Origin: Hydractinia symbiolongicarpus | Taxonomy: Eukaryota > Cnidaria > Hydrozoa > Anthoathecata > Hydractiniidae | NCBI RefSeq assembly: GCF_029227915.1 | Contig: NC_079888.1 | Location: 18,328,001 to 18,392,000 of the forward strand | DNA: 64,000 nt | Direction of reading: 5' to 3' | Part shown: positions 22,101 through 30,978 of the stretch, piece after piece | Layout of the letters: each line of letters begins with the position of its first letter | How positions within the stretch are numbered: position 1 is the first letter of the stretch | Translations under genes and position numbers: made by a program | The notes under the pieces: generated by a model | What the model saw: only the letters and a program-made list of their open reading frames with translations | Told to the model about the DNA's origin: nothing | Database searches by the model: none

Positions 22101-24681
22101 CGTCAAGGTTAAGATGTCATTGCTTGAACAAAGCGAGATTGATGCAGAGGGTGGAATAGCATCGTATATGCAGAAGCATATTAATGAATGCGACTACATT
22201 CTTATTATGTGCACAGAAAACACAAATGGTGAGAGACTTGATTATCTGTATTAAAATACCCACATACTTCTGTCTGTATGTCTGTCACGCAAAATGGTAT
22301 CGTAAGTAGCATAATACACGCAAGCGGTATAAAAAGAACGAGCGGACCCGTATTTTTTTCACGAGCTACAAACTAGTTAACAAAAATGGCCTTAAATATA
22401 CTGCGCTAACCCCTCCCCCTTATAACTTTTTTTTTCGTATACTGCATAGGTATCATGCTTACTGAGTTTTTTAATTAGCCAAAACATTTTAAAACAGAAT
22501 GTTACAATTCGTTGTGAAATAAAGGATTTGAATTTTAAGCAAACCGAGGTATTTTGAGCAAATTATAGGCTATTAATGACGTCACAGAAAAAGTGCTGAT
22601 ATAAACAAAAATTAATTCTTGCCATTATTCCGCCTTAAAAAGTCCCAGTATATTTAGGCCTAAAAATAAAAGAGAAACGTAAGTATTCTAACCCTTGATT
22701 CCACGCCACACTTAAAAAAATTACGAGCATTCGCATTGGTAATTATTCTTTTTCGTCTTATAATTATTTCTTTTGCTTCTTCTTTTTCGAGAGTAAGTAG
22801 ATATCTTTTAACTCATTTTTACAATCGAGATAAGACAATAATTTGTGTTCAATAAGAAGGTGTAAAACTTACTGATAGCGCAGTAATGTAAAAACAATTC
22901 TTAAACGCTAGTGTCCGCTTCATATTGCGAAATGTCCACTTCACCTTTAGAAAGTAAAATGACTTGAAGATAACTTTTAGACATTAAAAAATGTAACAAA
23001 AATAAAGAAAAAGAACCGTTGAATTCATTGCCACTCTTGTCAAAAAATCTTTTGTTTATTTCATACCAGCAGGAAAAAAATTATTAATTTGTTAATTTCA
23101 TTTGAAAAGCGCGCGCGAAGAAAATAGACAACAGTAGACAATAGTGCGTTTATATTTGGTTTTATCTCTGGTTTCTTTGTTGAATTTCTTTTCAACAACG
23201 AAAGTTTTAAAAACACTGAAGTTTAACTTTTTGCTTGGAATAATTACTGCTCCTTGTTACACAGATAAAAGCGCGGCAAAGATATTTTTGAAAATCGCTC
23301 AGTGTGATTGGTTAGAACTTACGTCATAGCGGACAATAAATCACGGTATTGCCTGCTACCATAGAAATTGTGTTTAAAAGTTAAATATGGTAGCACTAAA
23401 TGTAAAATAAACATGGACAAAAGTAAACAAAACGCGAAACAGAAGTGAAACTTCTGTTTATATTTTAAGGAATTCTATGTTGTAGCTACGATAAAAACCT
23501 TTAATGTTTATACGATATTCGATTTTTAAAAAAATATATTTTTATTTCGAATGTACGTTCCATATGGGAATAAATCTATGATTCTGCTTATAATTTTATA
23601 TTTTTTGTCGTAAAATGTAGTACCCCGATAATAATCCATTTTTTTTGATTTGATTTTCTCTTTATTTAACGTCGATAGATACAATAGTATTTAAATAACT
23701 AATTTAAATCGACAAATATAATAACTGTTTATTTCGGGCAATACTAACCCTATAACAACTGTTTATGAGGGCAATACCCTCGAATATTGACGTCTGTCAC
23801 GTACTTCCCTCGCAAGGTCGGGTAATAATTTGACGTCTGTAAATATTCTCCGGTATAGCACTCCTAAACAGTTATTATAGCGTTATTATTCCATTCAGTG
23901 CCATCTTAAATTCTTTTAAAATTACTTTTTCTAGAGCATAATGTAATCTCAAGGCACAGACCTTATGAATTTGCTGTGAGAATGATCGGAGGATTGGCAT
24001 TTCATCAAAACGACTCTTCTCGTTATATTCCAATATATTTATCATCGTATAAAGAAGCAGTGAAGTTTATACCATCATTTGTTAACGCATCAATGTCTTT
24101 TGGATATCAGGTGCCGAAAGATATAAAAAAGTTACTTTTAAGAATTACTTCTGAAAAGCAGTTACAAACAACAGCTGACAGGACAGCAAAAGACAAATTT
24201 TTTATTAATAAAATGGAAAACCAAAGAAAGAAGATAATGAAAGAACAACACTTGAATTGCATTAAAGAATATTGCACAAAGGTAAATTTGTGAAATGTTG
24301 CTATGTGTGTACTTACGTCTCTTCTTCACGTTGGTTTTATTTCGGTTAGGTAAAGTTAGAATGGCAGGTTATATTAGCAAATACAGCAAAAATAAATTGA
24401 TAATCATATTACTTTAACAAATATACACATACATACTAATAAACATTACCATATCCGATACCTTCTGTGGGCTAATCTTCATTAATCAAATTTCTCGCTT
24501 CCGTAATTGGAACTAAGGATTTTACATGCTATATATTTTTTCTTTGCAGGGTATGTGCCATGGCAGTGTTGTAAATCTTTCATCAATTTGGCCAACGACT
24601 GTTCATTCTTCTAAATGGTCTTCTTCAGATTCTGTAGCGAAGAATATTGTAGATGATATATTTACAGAGTCGACTTCCTAA
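13107..24681 (+). CDS. IL-17 receptor-like SEFIR-domain transmembrane receptor
   Basis: Likely a cell-surface cytokine receptor that signals through SEFIR-SEFIR contacts with an Act1-like adaptor. Exons by GT-AG junctions and continuous phase: 13107-13160, 17147-17171, 18293-18478, 18709-18815, 19317-19422, 19971-20009, 20669-20719, 20810-21121, 22004-22228, 23935-24281, 24550-24681. The sum is 1,584 nt, or 527 residues. Seen: hydrophobic leader (1-18); ectodomain (about 19-243) with several Cys and four N-glycosylation sequons (NMT, NLS, NVT, NCS); membrane helix about 244-267; basic stop-transfer KGHAKRSR; SEFIR about 298-430; Ser/Thr-rich tail. The SEFIR call rests on VMILNRPG, then CDYILIMCT, PYEFAVRMI and SRYIPIYL, which match the order of its conserved boxes. 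IL-17R identity is inferred from architecture. The first two exons are the least certain. Confidence 0.85.
13260..15041 (+). mobile_element. Head-to-tail array of Helitron-like non-autonomous units
   Basis: Lies in receptor intron 1. Units end with a GC-rich hairpin (CCGTGGA, 4-nt loop, TCCACGG), 7-8 bases, then CTAG or CTAA followed by T. The next unit starts at once with TCTCTATTATAATAGCCG-like sequence and a GTCTGTCTG tract. Ends are at 13336, 14331, 14457, about 14591, 14762, about 14902 and 15041. The unit 14592-14762 (171 bp) is the cleanest: A before it, T after it. The long unit 13337-14331 has a different end hairpin (GGCGT, TTTG, ACGCC). Hairpin plus CTRR plus insertion at A|T is the Helitron 3' signature. 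No Rep/helicase gene is present. Confidence 0.6.
16690..16790 (-). mobile_element. Helitron-like remnant, minus strand
   Basis: On the minus strand a GTGGATTTTTTGG hairpin relic is followed by CTAG then T (plus 16744-16748). It is abutted by a TCCATTATAATAATACG start and GTGTGTGTCTGTCTG, the same head-to-tail junction as at 13-15 kb. Located in receptor intron 1. Confidence 0.45.
17147..17171 (+). CDS. Receptor exon 2: proposed 25-nt microexon
   Basis: TTTTAACTACAG precedes, and GTATGG follows, a 25-nt segment that reads GIKAATKR plus one base. Its phase (0 in, 1 out) is exactly what is needed to join exon 1 to exon 3, giving GAT (Asp) across the junction. This is a phase-based inference. 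A different bridging exon in the 13.2-18.3 kb interval cannot be excluded. Confidence 0.5.
17590..17790 (-). mobile_element. tRNA-derived SINE
   Basis: Read on the minus strand, a degenerate tRNA head (GCAATCACAAGGTCCGTGG) leads into a B-box match GGTTCAGTCC at plus 17727-17736. A conserved-looking body (TAGCAAGTGCCTTTACC) follows, then a 3' tail of TAA/TGA triplets at plus 17590-17625. This layout is that of tRNA-headed SINEs with simple-repeat tails. It lies in receptor intron 2. Confidence 0.6.
18293..20719 (+). CDS. Receptor exons 3-7: ectodomain
   Basis: Exon 3 (18293-18478) opens with DGCFQIFSEM and ends QEQRK. Exon 4 (18709-18815) contains NNLSGCWGALLRYK. Exon 5 (19317-19422) runs from EYVEFPFEFYTSKTY to SSWTSP. 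Exon 6 is 19971-20009; donor could be 3 nt earlier in the same phase. Exon 7 (20669-20719) contains NSINYCFNRNP. All acceptors follow T-rich tracts and all phases match. Paired Cys and sequons support a secreted fold resembling the tandem fibronectin-type modules of IL-17 receptors, though no module boundary can be placed by eye. Confidence 0.8.
20276..20640 (-). mobile_element. Helitron-like units, head to tail, minus strand
   Basis: In receptor intron 6. On the minus strand CCGACTAG then T (plus 20402-20405) joins one unit's 3' end to the next unit's TAATAGCCGTTTTCTGTC start. The second unit runs to a CCTGTAGATTTATCCACGGG hairpin at about 20284-20303. Further right, GGCGTTTCGACACC (plus 20531-20544) is the second family's end hairpin in mutated form. 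Confidence 0.5.
20810..21121 (+). CDS. Receptor exon 8: juxtamembrane and transmembrane helix
   Basis: A long T tract and AG at 20808-20809 precede VSIRKFTKAQCEKHNF. The exon carries the NCS sequon, an acidic stretch (TEPNEGED), then a 24-residue hydrophobic helix from DYLMAIVVLCIG to VACFV. Basic residues after it (KGHAKRSR) place the C-terminus in the cytoplasm by the positive-inside rule. It ends SKNS plus one base before GTAATT. Confidence 0.9.
21293..21948. mobile_element. piggyBac-like MITE flanked by TTAA, in receptor intron 8
   Basis: TTAA 21293-21296 and TTAA 21945-21948 flank a 648-bp segment. It starts CCCTATTTGGTCCGGGG and ends CCCGGAGCGAATAGGG. Terminal repeats are imperfect but share CCCTATT and TCCGGG. 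Its interior matches 3420-4100 and 22390-22640. The 72-codon open frame at 21303 is an accident of the GC-rich end. Confidence 0.7.
22004..24281 (+). CDS. Receptor exons 9-10: SEFIR domain
   Basis: Exon 9 (22004-22228) begins DGSTSVMILNRPG and reaches CDYILIMCTENTN. Exon 10 (23935-24281) begins EHNVISRHRPYEFAVRM, contains SRYIPIYLSSYKEAVKF and FGYQVPKDIKKLLLRI, and ends in a charged tail (KKIMKEQHLNCIKEYC). Order and spacing fit a complete SEFIR fold (TIR-related) split by one phase-1 intron. In IL-17 receptors this domain recruits the adaptor Act1/TRAF3IP2. Confidence 0.85.
22255..22376 (+). mobile_element. Single Helitron-like unit in receptor intron 9
   Basis: Begins near 22255 with CTTCTGTCTGTATGTCTGTC and ends with a CCCGTATTTTTTTCACGAG hairpin relic, then CTAG at 22373-22376 before T. 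It starts less than 30 bases after exon 9. Confidence 0.5.
22390..22640. mobile_element. Fragment of the TTAA MITE family
   Basis: Shares ATACTGCATAGGTATCATGC, TTACTGAGTTTT, then AGCAAATTATAGGC.ATTAATGACGTCACAGAAAA.TGC.TGA in order with 21375-21790. Ends not found. Confidence 0.45.
23717..23879. mobile_element. 163-bp MITE with perfect 15-bp terminal inverted repeats
   Basis: TATAATAACTGTTTA at 23717-23731 and its exact reverse complement at 23865-23879. The interior repeats TGACGTCTGT twice and has a GGGCAATACCCTCG fold. Receptor intron 9. Superfamily not assigned. Confidence 0.65.
24550..24681 (+). CDS. Receptor exon 11: Ser-rich cytoplasmic tail
   Basis: Acceptor TTCTTTGCAG, then 44 codons from GMCHGSVVNLSS to FTESTS and TAA 24679-24681. 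Many Ser and Thr residues (WSSSDS) could be phosphorylated. No TRAF-binding consensus is obvious. Confidence 0.8.
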   Translation, partial: GMCHGSVVNLSSIWPTTVHSSKWSSSDSVAKNIVDDIFTESTS

Positions 24682-24738
24682 GAAGTAAATTTAAATGGAT
24701 CAGAGTTATATTACGAGACTTTCGCTCAACTTTTAAGA

Positions 24739-24744
24739 AATAAA
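24739..24744 (+). terminator. Candidate poly(A) signal for the receptor gene
   Basis: AATAAA 58 bases after the stop; a second AATAAA lies at 24955-24960. Which one is used cannot be told from the sequence. Confidence 0.5.
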
Positions 24745-27399
24745 TTGTGGTGACTAATGGTTTTCCCTTAAAATGGTCAACGAGAAATAGAACAGCAGTT
24801 TTTTCATTGCTCAAATGTATGCAGCTTAGACACACACATGTCACTGCACAAAACAAGAACAATGGTATGTTTAGGTGTTTCCTTGCTAAAGAAAATTTTT
24901 CAAAGGAATTAGAAACCTGAAAGCACACTCTCAAACAGATATTAAAAATCTATAAATAAACGCAACTGCAACCTGATCCTATATTAAAATGTTATCATTG
25001 GAATCGCAATCGTAGTCTTTGTAAAATCATGTACATAACCTAACGTTCGTACTTTTATTAATAGATGATAGATTTGCAGGACAAATAATCGCTTTAGACA
25101 TACTTTGGGCAGACAATGGTGTTTTGGTCAAGCCTTCGGCATAAGTGCCGATACTATTTTGGTTCTTTGAAGACATGACACTATGCTTGTGCAATGTTGT
25201 GAGTCTCATTACCTAGAAAAGTGATACTTTAAGTCAGCAGAGTATTTTAAAGAATGTTGAAAATAAATCCTTCAATAAAAAACTGTAAATACAGCTAATG
25301 GCATGGAACATGGTTGAACAAATATGGGAATAGGCTAATGTCAATGCACCTTTAGGAAAGAATATATTTGGTCAAAATTAAGTGTTTGCAACATCCGCCA
25401 AATTAAATTCATGCCAATTTCATGCCAAAAATACTTATTTTTGCTCTTTTTTAAATTAATTTCCCAAAAATTTACTTTTCACCAACTCTTCTTCCCGCCA
25501 CAATTTTCAAGATATACATGATTTGGTACAGTGCAACATTTTCTCTGAGAAAATTTAAAGATAAGTTTTTTTAAGTCTTAACATTACATGATAATTATTG
25601 CGTCATTCACTGCTTTGTTAGTCTGACCCAGTTCCCTCTTTTGCGCATGCTTTTCCTTCTTTTCAATCAAGAGAACACGTGTATATAGTTGTAAAACAAA
25701 AATTATTGTTTAAACCAGGAATCGACAGAAATGAAGATCTGTCCAATGTACAGAAGATTACTTATTTAAAAAATTCACTCGACATGATAGATTCCATGAG
25801 CCGGCAAGAATTGCATTAATACGCGGTATGATAATACAATATTGTTAAGTACGTTTTAGTCATTTTTAGCACCTGGCAGTGTGACGTCTTCTTTACATCT
25901 GACGTTTTTATTGGCTTATATCGATCACGTGAGCGGGCGCTATTTTCTTGCAGCGACCGGCTGAAATGTAAACAAAAGAAGTAAATAAACTTCCGTGAAA
26001 ATTGCTATGAGAATGTCCATAGAAAAGCCATGTTTTAAACTAATTGATACAAAGCTAATCTGAGAAGGAGTTTGTTGCTCCATTACAAAAAAGTACACTG
26101 GACTAGTCATACAGTCTCAGTTTTGGCTAGACTAAATATAATGTCATTGTTGGTAAAAACATCACATGTTGGAAAGTGTAACCAACTAAGAAGTATGTTA
26201 GGTATTTGCACAAACTTAAATTTTTAGGGTGATTTGTAAATATAGTTGACTTTTTTCTACCTTCACTGCATTCACGATCTTCGTTGGCAAATTATTGAAA
26301 TAAACAGCGCTGCCATTATTTTAAGTGAAAGTATCTTTCGCAAATGGAAAGATTGGCAAATTTATTGCATTTTGTTTACATAAACTTAAGCGAATTGATG
26401 CCCTTGGGAATCTTTGTGGCCATTAACTTTCACGAATCAGTAAAAGTTAACTTTAAAATTTTCAAGGATTGAAACGTATTCGTTATTATTAAAGCAACCA
26501 AATTGAAACTGAAAAAGACGACCCGTTGTTGGAATTTCCGTAGCAAATATAAAGTTTCATGCCAGAAAGGGAAAAAATCACATTCATAAACTTCCACAAA
26601 TCGATGCACTTGAGAAATTATGCAAAAGTGTCTGTTTAATGTTCACAAATCGCCTTCAAACTCATATTATACGTCGTTTCCGACGTTCGCCGAAGGGTGG
26701 GAAAAGTAGTTTCTTTAGGGTTCTATACAACAATACAATCAGGTTATCGGATATACGCATGCAAATATTACAATAAGTATAAATGATTCACGTTGTGCAA
26801 CATAAGCCATTCTCCACAGTTCTGCTGTGGCATCGCAAACTTTTGAATTATCCTTAATACACAGTTAATGTAACTTTCTAACTCGTTTAATCATTTTCTA
26901 TTTTATGTCATGCCTACTATCAATAACGATGACAAAATAAATGTCGGAGACTGGATTAAAATTTTAAATAACGAAGTTACAGCTTTCATACCCTAAGATT
27001 TGTCTGCAATAAAGTTGTCAAAAATAGACACAACTTTGTGGCTAGGCGACGGGGCGGACGAAGAGTATTGGGGGCAAATATGGAAATGGAGGTCAAGGAA
27101 ACATGTGATACACATGCAATGCACAGTCCGGCGAAATACTAATTTCATCAAAACTATGTTTATTTTGGGTGTCGTATTGTTAGAAAGGCGAGAAAGGAAT
27201 AATATTGCCAAGTCTTTTGTCACCTTGATCTCCGACAGTTAATGAACAGAGGGAAATATAAGTTTTTAGTTTAAGTTGTTGCGAACATTTTTACCAAGAA
27301 TTATTTTTTTCAAGAAAAAATTATTTCTTAGAAATTCAAGGGATCCTCTTTGCTTGTAATTTTCATTAGTCTTATATATTTTTCACTAATAGTTTAGTA
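24745..27399. other. Intergenic between convergent genes
   Basis: AT-rich, no gene recognised. A 60-codon minus-strand frame at 25027-25209 and overlapping frames on both strands near 26990-27240 have mildly protein-like text but no family match. They may be transposon debris. Confidence 0.4.
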
Positions 27400-27548
27400 C
27401 TAGTCGACAATGCCTGTGTAAGAATCCACTCAGGCAGAAGATTCGGTTGTTTTGCAGGTTTTACTAACGTCAGCAGTGCATATAAGAATCCACTCAGGCA
27501 GAAGATTAGGCTGTTTTGCAGGTTTTACTAACGTCAGCAGTGCATATA
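27400..27548 (-). repeat. 64-bp tandem duplication next to a Helitron-like 3' end
   Basis: The segment starting AGAATCCACTCAGGCAGAAG at 27421 is repeated from 27485 (period 64) with two mismatches. A more diverged third copy seems to lie near 27645-27690. On the minus strand GAGTGGATTCTTAC is followed by GTCGACTAG then T (plus 27400-27403), linking it to the Helitron-like family. Confidence 0.7.
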
Positions 27549-29098
27549 CAAAAAAATTGGCGAAATGTAGTTTATCTGTTGCCTGTAATGCGTACAGATT
27601 GAAATGTTGATAAAAATAATGTCCTCGTGTGTTCGCAAGCGCATAAGGAGATATAGGTGTTTTATAATTTTGCTGACGTCAGTAAAGTCCTCTAAAGTAC
27701 AAAGTAGTTTAGAAACTTGAACTGTGAAATTCACTAAGGCAGGAGTACATGCCGCAATTTTTCCGTGGATTAAAAAATAACTAAAATGACTCTAGCACCA
27801 CATATTTGTAACTCCCGCCTCTCCAATAGAGTCTTTGTAGTCCTAGAATTAGGGTAACTGTTTAGTCGGTCGGCGAATAAAATCTCAAGGACTCGAAAAA
27901 ACCCGTGTCCAACTATCCAGCCTTACGCGTCATCACAGCGATATTTAATGATAACTTCTGCGCCTCGTTTTTTTAATCGAAGCTTTCGCGCGCCATTCTC
28001 AGGAATCTTAGCACAAGCGAATCACAGTAATAATTGTGGGTACTGGCTATCAGGAGACGAGCATAGAATATCTTTTTGTCGCTCTGTCTCTTCGGACTGT
28101 AAATGTCGAAAATTAATCTCAAAATAAGATTGGCGAGGTGACCCCAACAACAAAATATTTGTGACGTCACAATTTGAAAAACTAACATATTAGAATTCCA
28201 ATTAAATGTCGTACAATATGTAGTAAACCATGATTTTACGATTTCTAATTCTATTATTGTTTTTATATATATAGACTGACTTATTTAATATTTGAAATAA
28301 TCTCGCATGCCCTGCATATATCCTGCAATATCTTTTTCCTGCCTAAATCACAATTCTTGTAGACTAAAAAACAAAGTAAACACGGTACGTGTGGCCACTA
28401 TTGATAACATTTTAGGATAACATTTTAGGAATGCAGGCATTTTCCATCTTGAGTGAGTTTAGACATGAGTTACAAATATTTGGTATTTGGTAATTTTTTT
28501 TATCAACTTACCAATTACTTACCAATTCATGTCATTAATCCCTCGTGACCTAAAACATGAAAAATGTCTCAAATCCTCCCTCTTTTTTTCTAACGCCTGC
28601 ATCACAATAAAAGTAGCGATAAGTAAGGAGAAATTATATTTGCCATTGTTTATTAATATCTAAAAATCTAAAAATACATAAAAAATTTTAAATCCTTTTC
28701 CTAAATTTTTCTATAAACGCAGAAAGTCACGCCAAAAATAAAAAAAATAAAGCTTCGCCTTTAGTTTGGCGTGTTAATTTTTGTTCGCGAAACCTTTTTA
28801 TCAGTTATCAGCACTGCACTAATTGATAGGTCTAAAGAAAAATGTTCGTCTCGTCGTCTGATACGCAAGAGAGACAACAGGTCCTGGGATCGAGGTTGAA
28901 AGATTCTCTTCATACAGTAAATATCAGTTTTTAAAAGACACCTGATTACAAACCGTACCAGCTTCCGCATGTAATAAGATCGAGCTTAAGTTATACAGAT
29001 TTAGCATTTTACCGCTTGTTTGTTATTAAGGGACTGTTAAAAATAAAAATAACATTACTGTAATATCTGAGCAGACAAGGAGTGTGTCTTTATATGTT
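27549..29098. other. Intergenic
   Basis: No gene recognised. Near 28876-28895 CCTGGGATCGAGGTTG resembles one end of the foldback element at 60204-60296 and is probably a transposon end without a partner. Confidence 0.35.
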
Positions 29099-29787
29099 GT
29101 TATCACCCACTTTGTAATACATGCCCCCACTTTGTTATAACTTTTGGTCCACTTTGTAATTTCAAAACCGCCCCACTTTGTAATTTATCGTTGCTAACTA
29201 TGTAATTTTCGAAGCTGCCCCATTGTGTAATCATTTCGTCCCCCACTTTGTAATTTTTAGTTTTTCGCATGCTGGCCAGTATGCAATTTTATGACGTCAT
29301 CTTTTTTGATGTTATCCGTGTTCTGGATGCTCTGTCTTGTTATTTGCCATAAAACGCGCGTCACACGTTAATAAAATGATTAATTTTTATTCTGATAAAC
29401 AGGCGCGGTATTACATACACTGAGACTTTGTTATTGTTTGAAAAATTTACTAGCTGAAGTGTTTTTATACCATAACTTAACATCAATATTACAACCGCGT
29501 TTCAATAAGATTTTTCACATTATCACTTTTACTAACTTGAAATTTGAGTCCCTTTCAGTGTGTTTCGTTTTAAATTCATAATGACCGCCGTCTACATTTC
29601 CTTTTCTACGGGAACGCCTGAAAGGCTATTCATGAGAAAAATGAACCAGAAGATACAAAGTGGGACAAGACATTATTACAAAGCGAGGCAGCTTTAAAAA
29701 TTACCAAGTTCGGTAACAATGAATTACAGAGTAGGGCAACGATAAATTACAAAGTGGGGCAAACGATATTACAAAGTAGGGTAATTA
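29099..29787. mobile_element. Inverted-repeat element with arrayed CCCACTTTGTAAT subterminal motifs
   Basis: The left end (29105-29265) has about six spaced copies of CCCACTTTGTAAT or close variants. The right end (29655-29785) has about six copies in reverse complement (ATTACAAAGTGGGG). The outermost copies give a terminal inverted repeat. Clustered, oppositely oriented subterminal motifs are typical transposase-binding arrays. There is no ORF inside. Superfamily unassigned. Confidence 0.7.
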
Positions 29788-30422
29788 TTACAATTTGATC
29801 ATGGAGAAGGACCTATCGATTTGGTGGCATAAAAAATACCGATTTGTTAAGTACGGACAGGCCATCGTCAATATGCAAAGGAAATTGCCGAATGCAGCAC
29901 AACCTCTCTACAGCGGAGACTATCGTTGCGTAGAGGTTCTTGATACTTCCAAAGTTAACTAGAAACACATGGTCCAAGTATATTAGATTGATCTGAGTCT
30001 CAAGATTTGATATACCTAATTGTTGGCAGCGGCTGCTATAGAGATCGGTTAAAGGATGTAACGTAAATTGGAAAGGTGTCCGAAGTGTCCTTACATCCGT
30101 TCTTTACATGTGTTTAGGTGGGTTGAGGTGTCTCAAGAAAATTGCTATGTCACATGGTAAATATTTTTGGTACAAAATTTAAAGAACTAACTACAAATTA
30201 CGATAAAATTTACAACGATAAAATGACAAAACTTGTTAAACAAACAAACAAACAAACAAACAACAAAAAATCACAATATCAAACCATACGCAAAGAAAAT
30301 ATAAACAATTACAAAATTTAGATTCTTCAATTGCTAGGATATCCTAGTGGAAAATTCTACCACTTTCTGGTAATATTCTAATATGTTCGCCATTAACTAA
30401 TAAATATCAAGAGAAAAAGATG
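29788..30422. other. Intergenic
   Basis: No gene recognised. An (AAAC)n microsatellite lies at about 30237-30262. Confidence 0.4.
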
Positions 30423-30428
30423 TTTATT
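30423..30428 (-). terminator. Candidate poly(A) signal for the giant scaffold gene
   Basis: AATAAA on the minus strand, about 530 bases after the stop codon. It would define a 3'UTR containing the 63-bp duplication at 30588-30713. Confidence 0.35.
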
Positions 30429-30446
30429 ATTTCACGAATACAGTAA

Positions 30447-30540
30447 AAACCTCGTTTTCTTGGATATTCCTTGACGAGACCATATAATATTAGCGCACCT
30501 AAAAGTTTTCGGGTCTAGAATATACAACAAAACGAGGTTT
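30447..30540. mobile_element. Small foldback element with 12-bp inverted ends
   Basis: AAACCTCGTTTT at 30447-30458 and its exact reverse complement at 30529-30540. Short MITE or remnant, in the presumed 3'UTR of the scaffold gene. Confidence 0.45.
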
Positions 30541-30587
30541 CTCTCTTCTTGAGGTTCAAGACTGTCGTAGAAAGATAAGCACACCTG

Positions 30588-30713
30588 TGATTTGTTTAAA
30601 TAGCTATTCCAACTTGAGCTAGCAACAGAAAATGCGTACAGGCAGTACTATGATTCATTTAAATAGCTAACCCAACTTGGGCTAGGAAAGCAGCAAAGTG
30701 TACAAGTAGTATA
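30588..30713. repeat. 63-bp tandem duplication, diverged
   Basis: TGATTTGTTTAAATAGCTA at 30588 recurs as TGATTCATTTAAATAGCTA at 30651. Both are followed by CCAACTTG.GCTAG and a GTACA.G.AGTA block. Confidence 0.65.
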
Positions 30714-30960
30714 TAAACAAAAGATAAGCATCAAAATTTTGTGTCGTCATAGTTACAATTAAAAGCTAAAGCAAATTGTTTTTGTACATTTTCTGTAAAA
30801 TGTTTTCTTGTTCTGTAAAATACTTCTCAAGGCGGAATATTTGGCACTGGCAACTTAATTTCTCGAATGGACACACTGTCTTAAGATTATCCACAGGTGA
30901 TTCGAGATTTGCATGAACGCAGTCTGTTCGTTCATCATCTATGCAAACTGTTGCAATAAG

Positions 30961-30978
30961 TTAGAATGACATTTTAAC
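30961..30978 (-). CDS. Scaffold gene last coding exon, five codons plus stop
   Basis: Acceptor TTTTCCACATCAG followed by GTT AAA ATG TCA TTC TAA. It adds VKMSF to KAFE in phase 0. Very short, but acceptor, phase and immediate stop fit. Confidence 0.7.
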   Translation of the reverse strand, partial: VKMSF

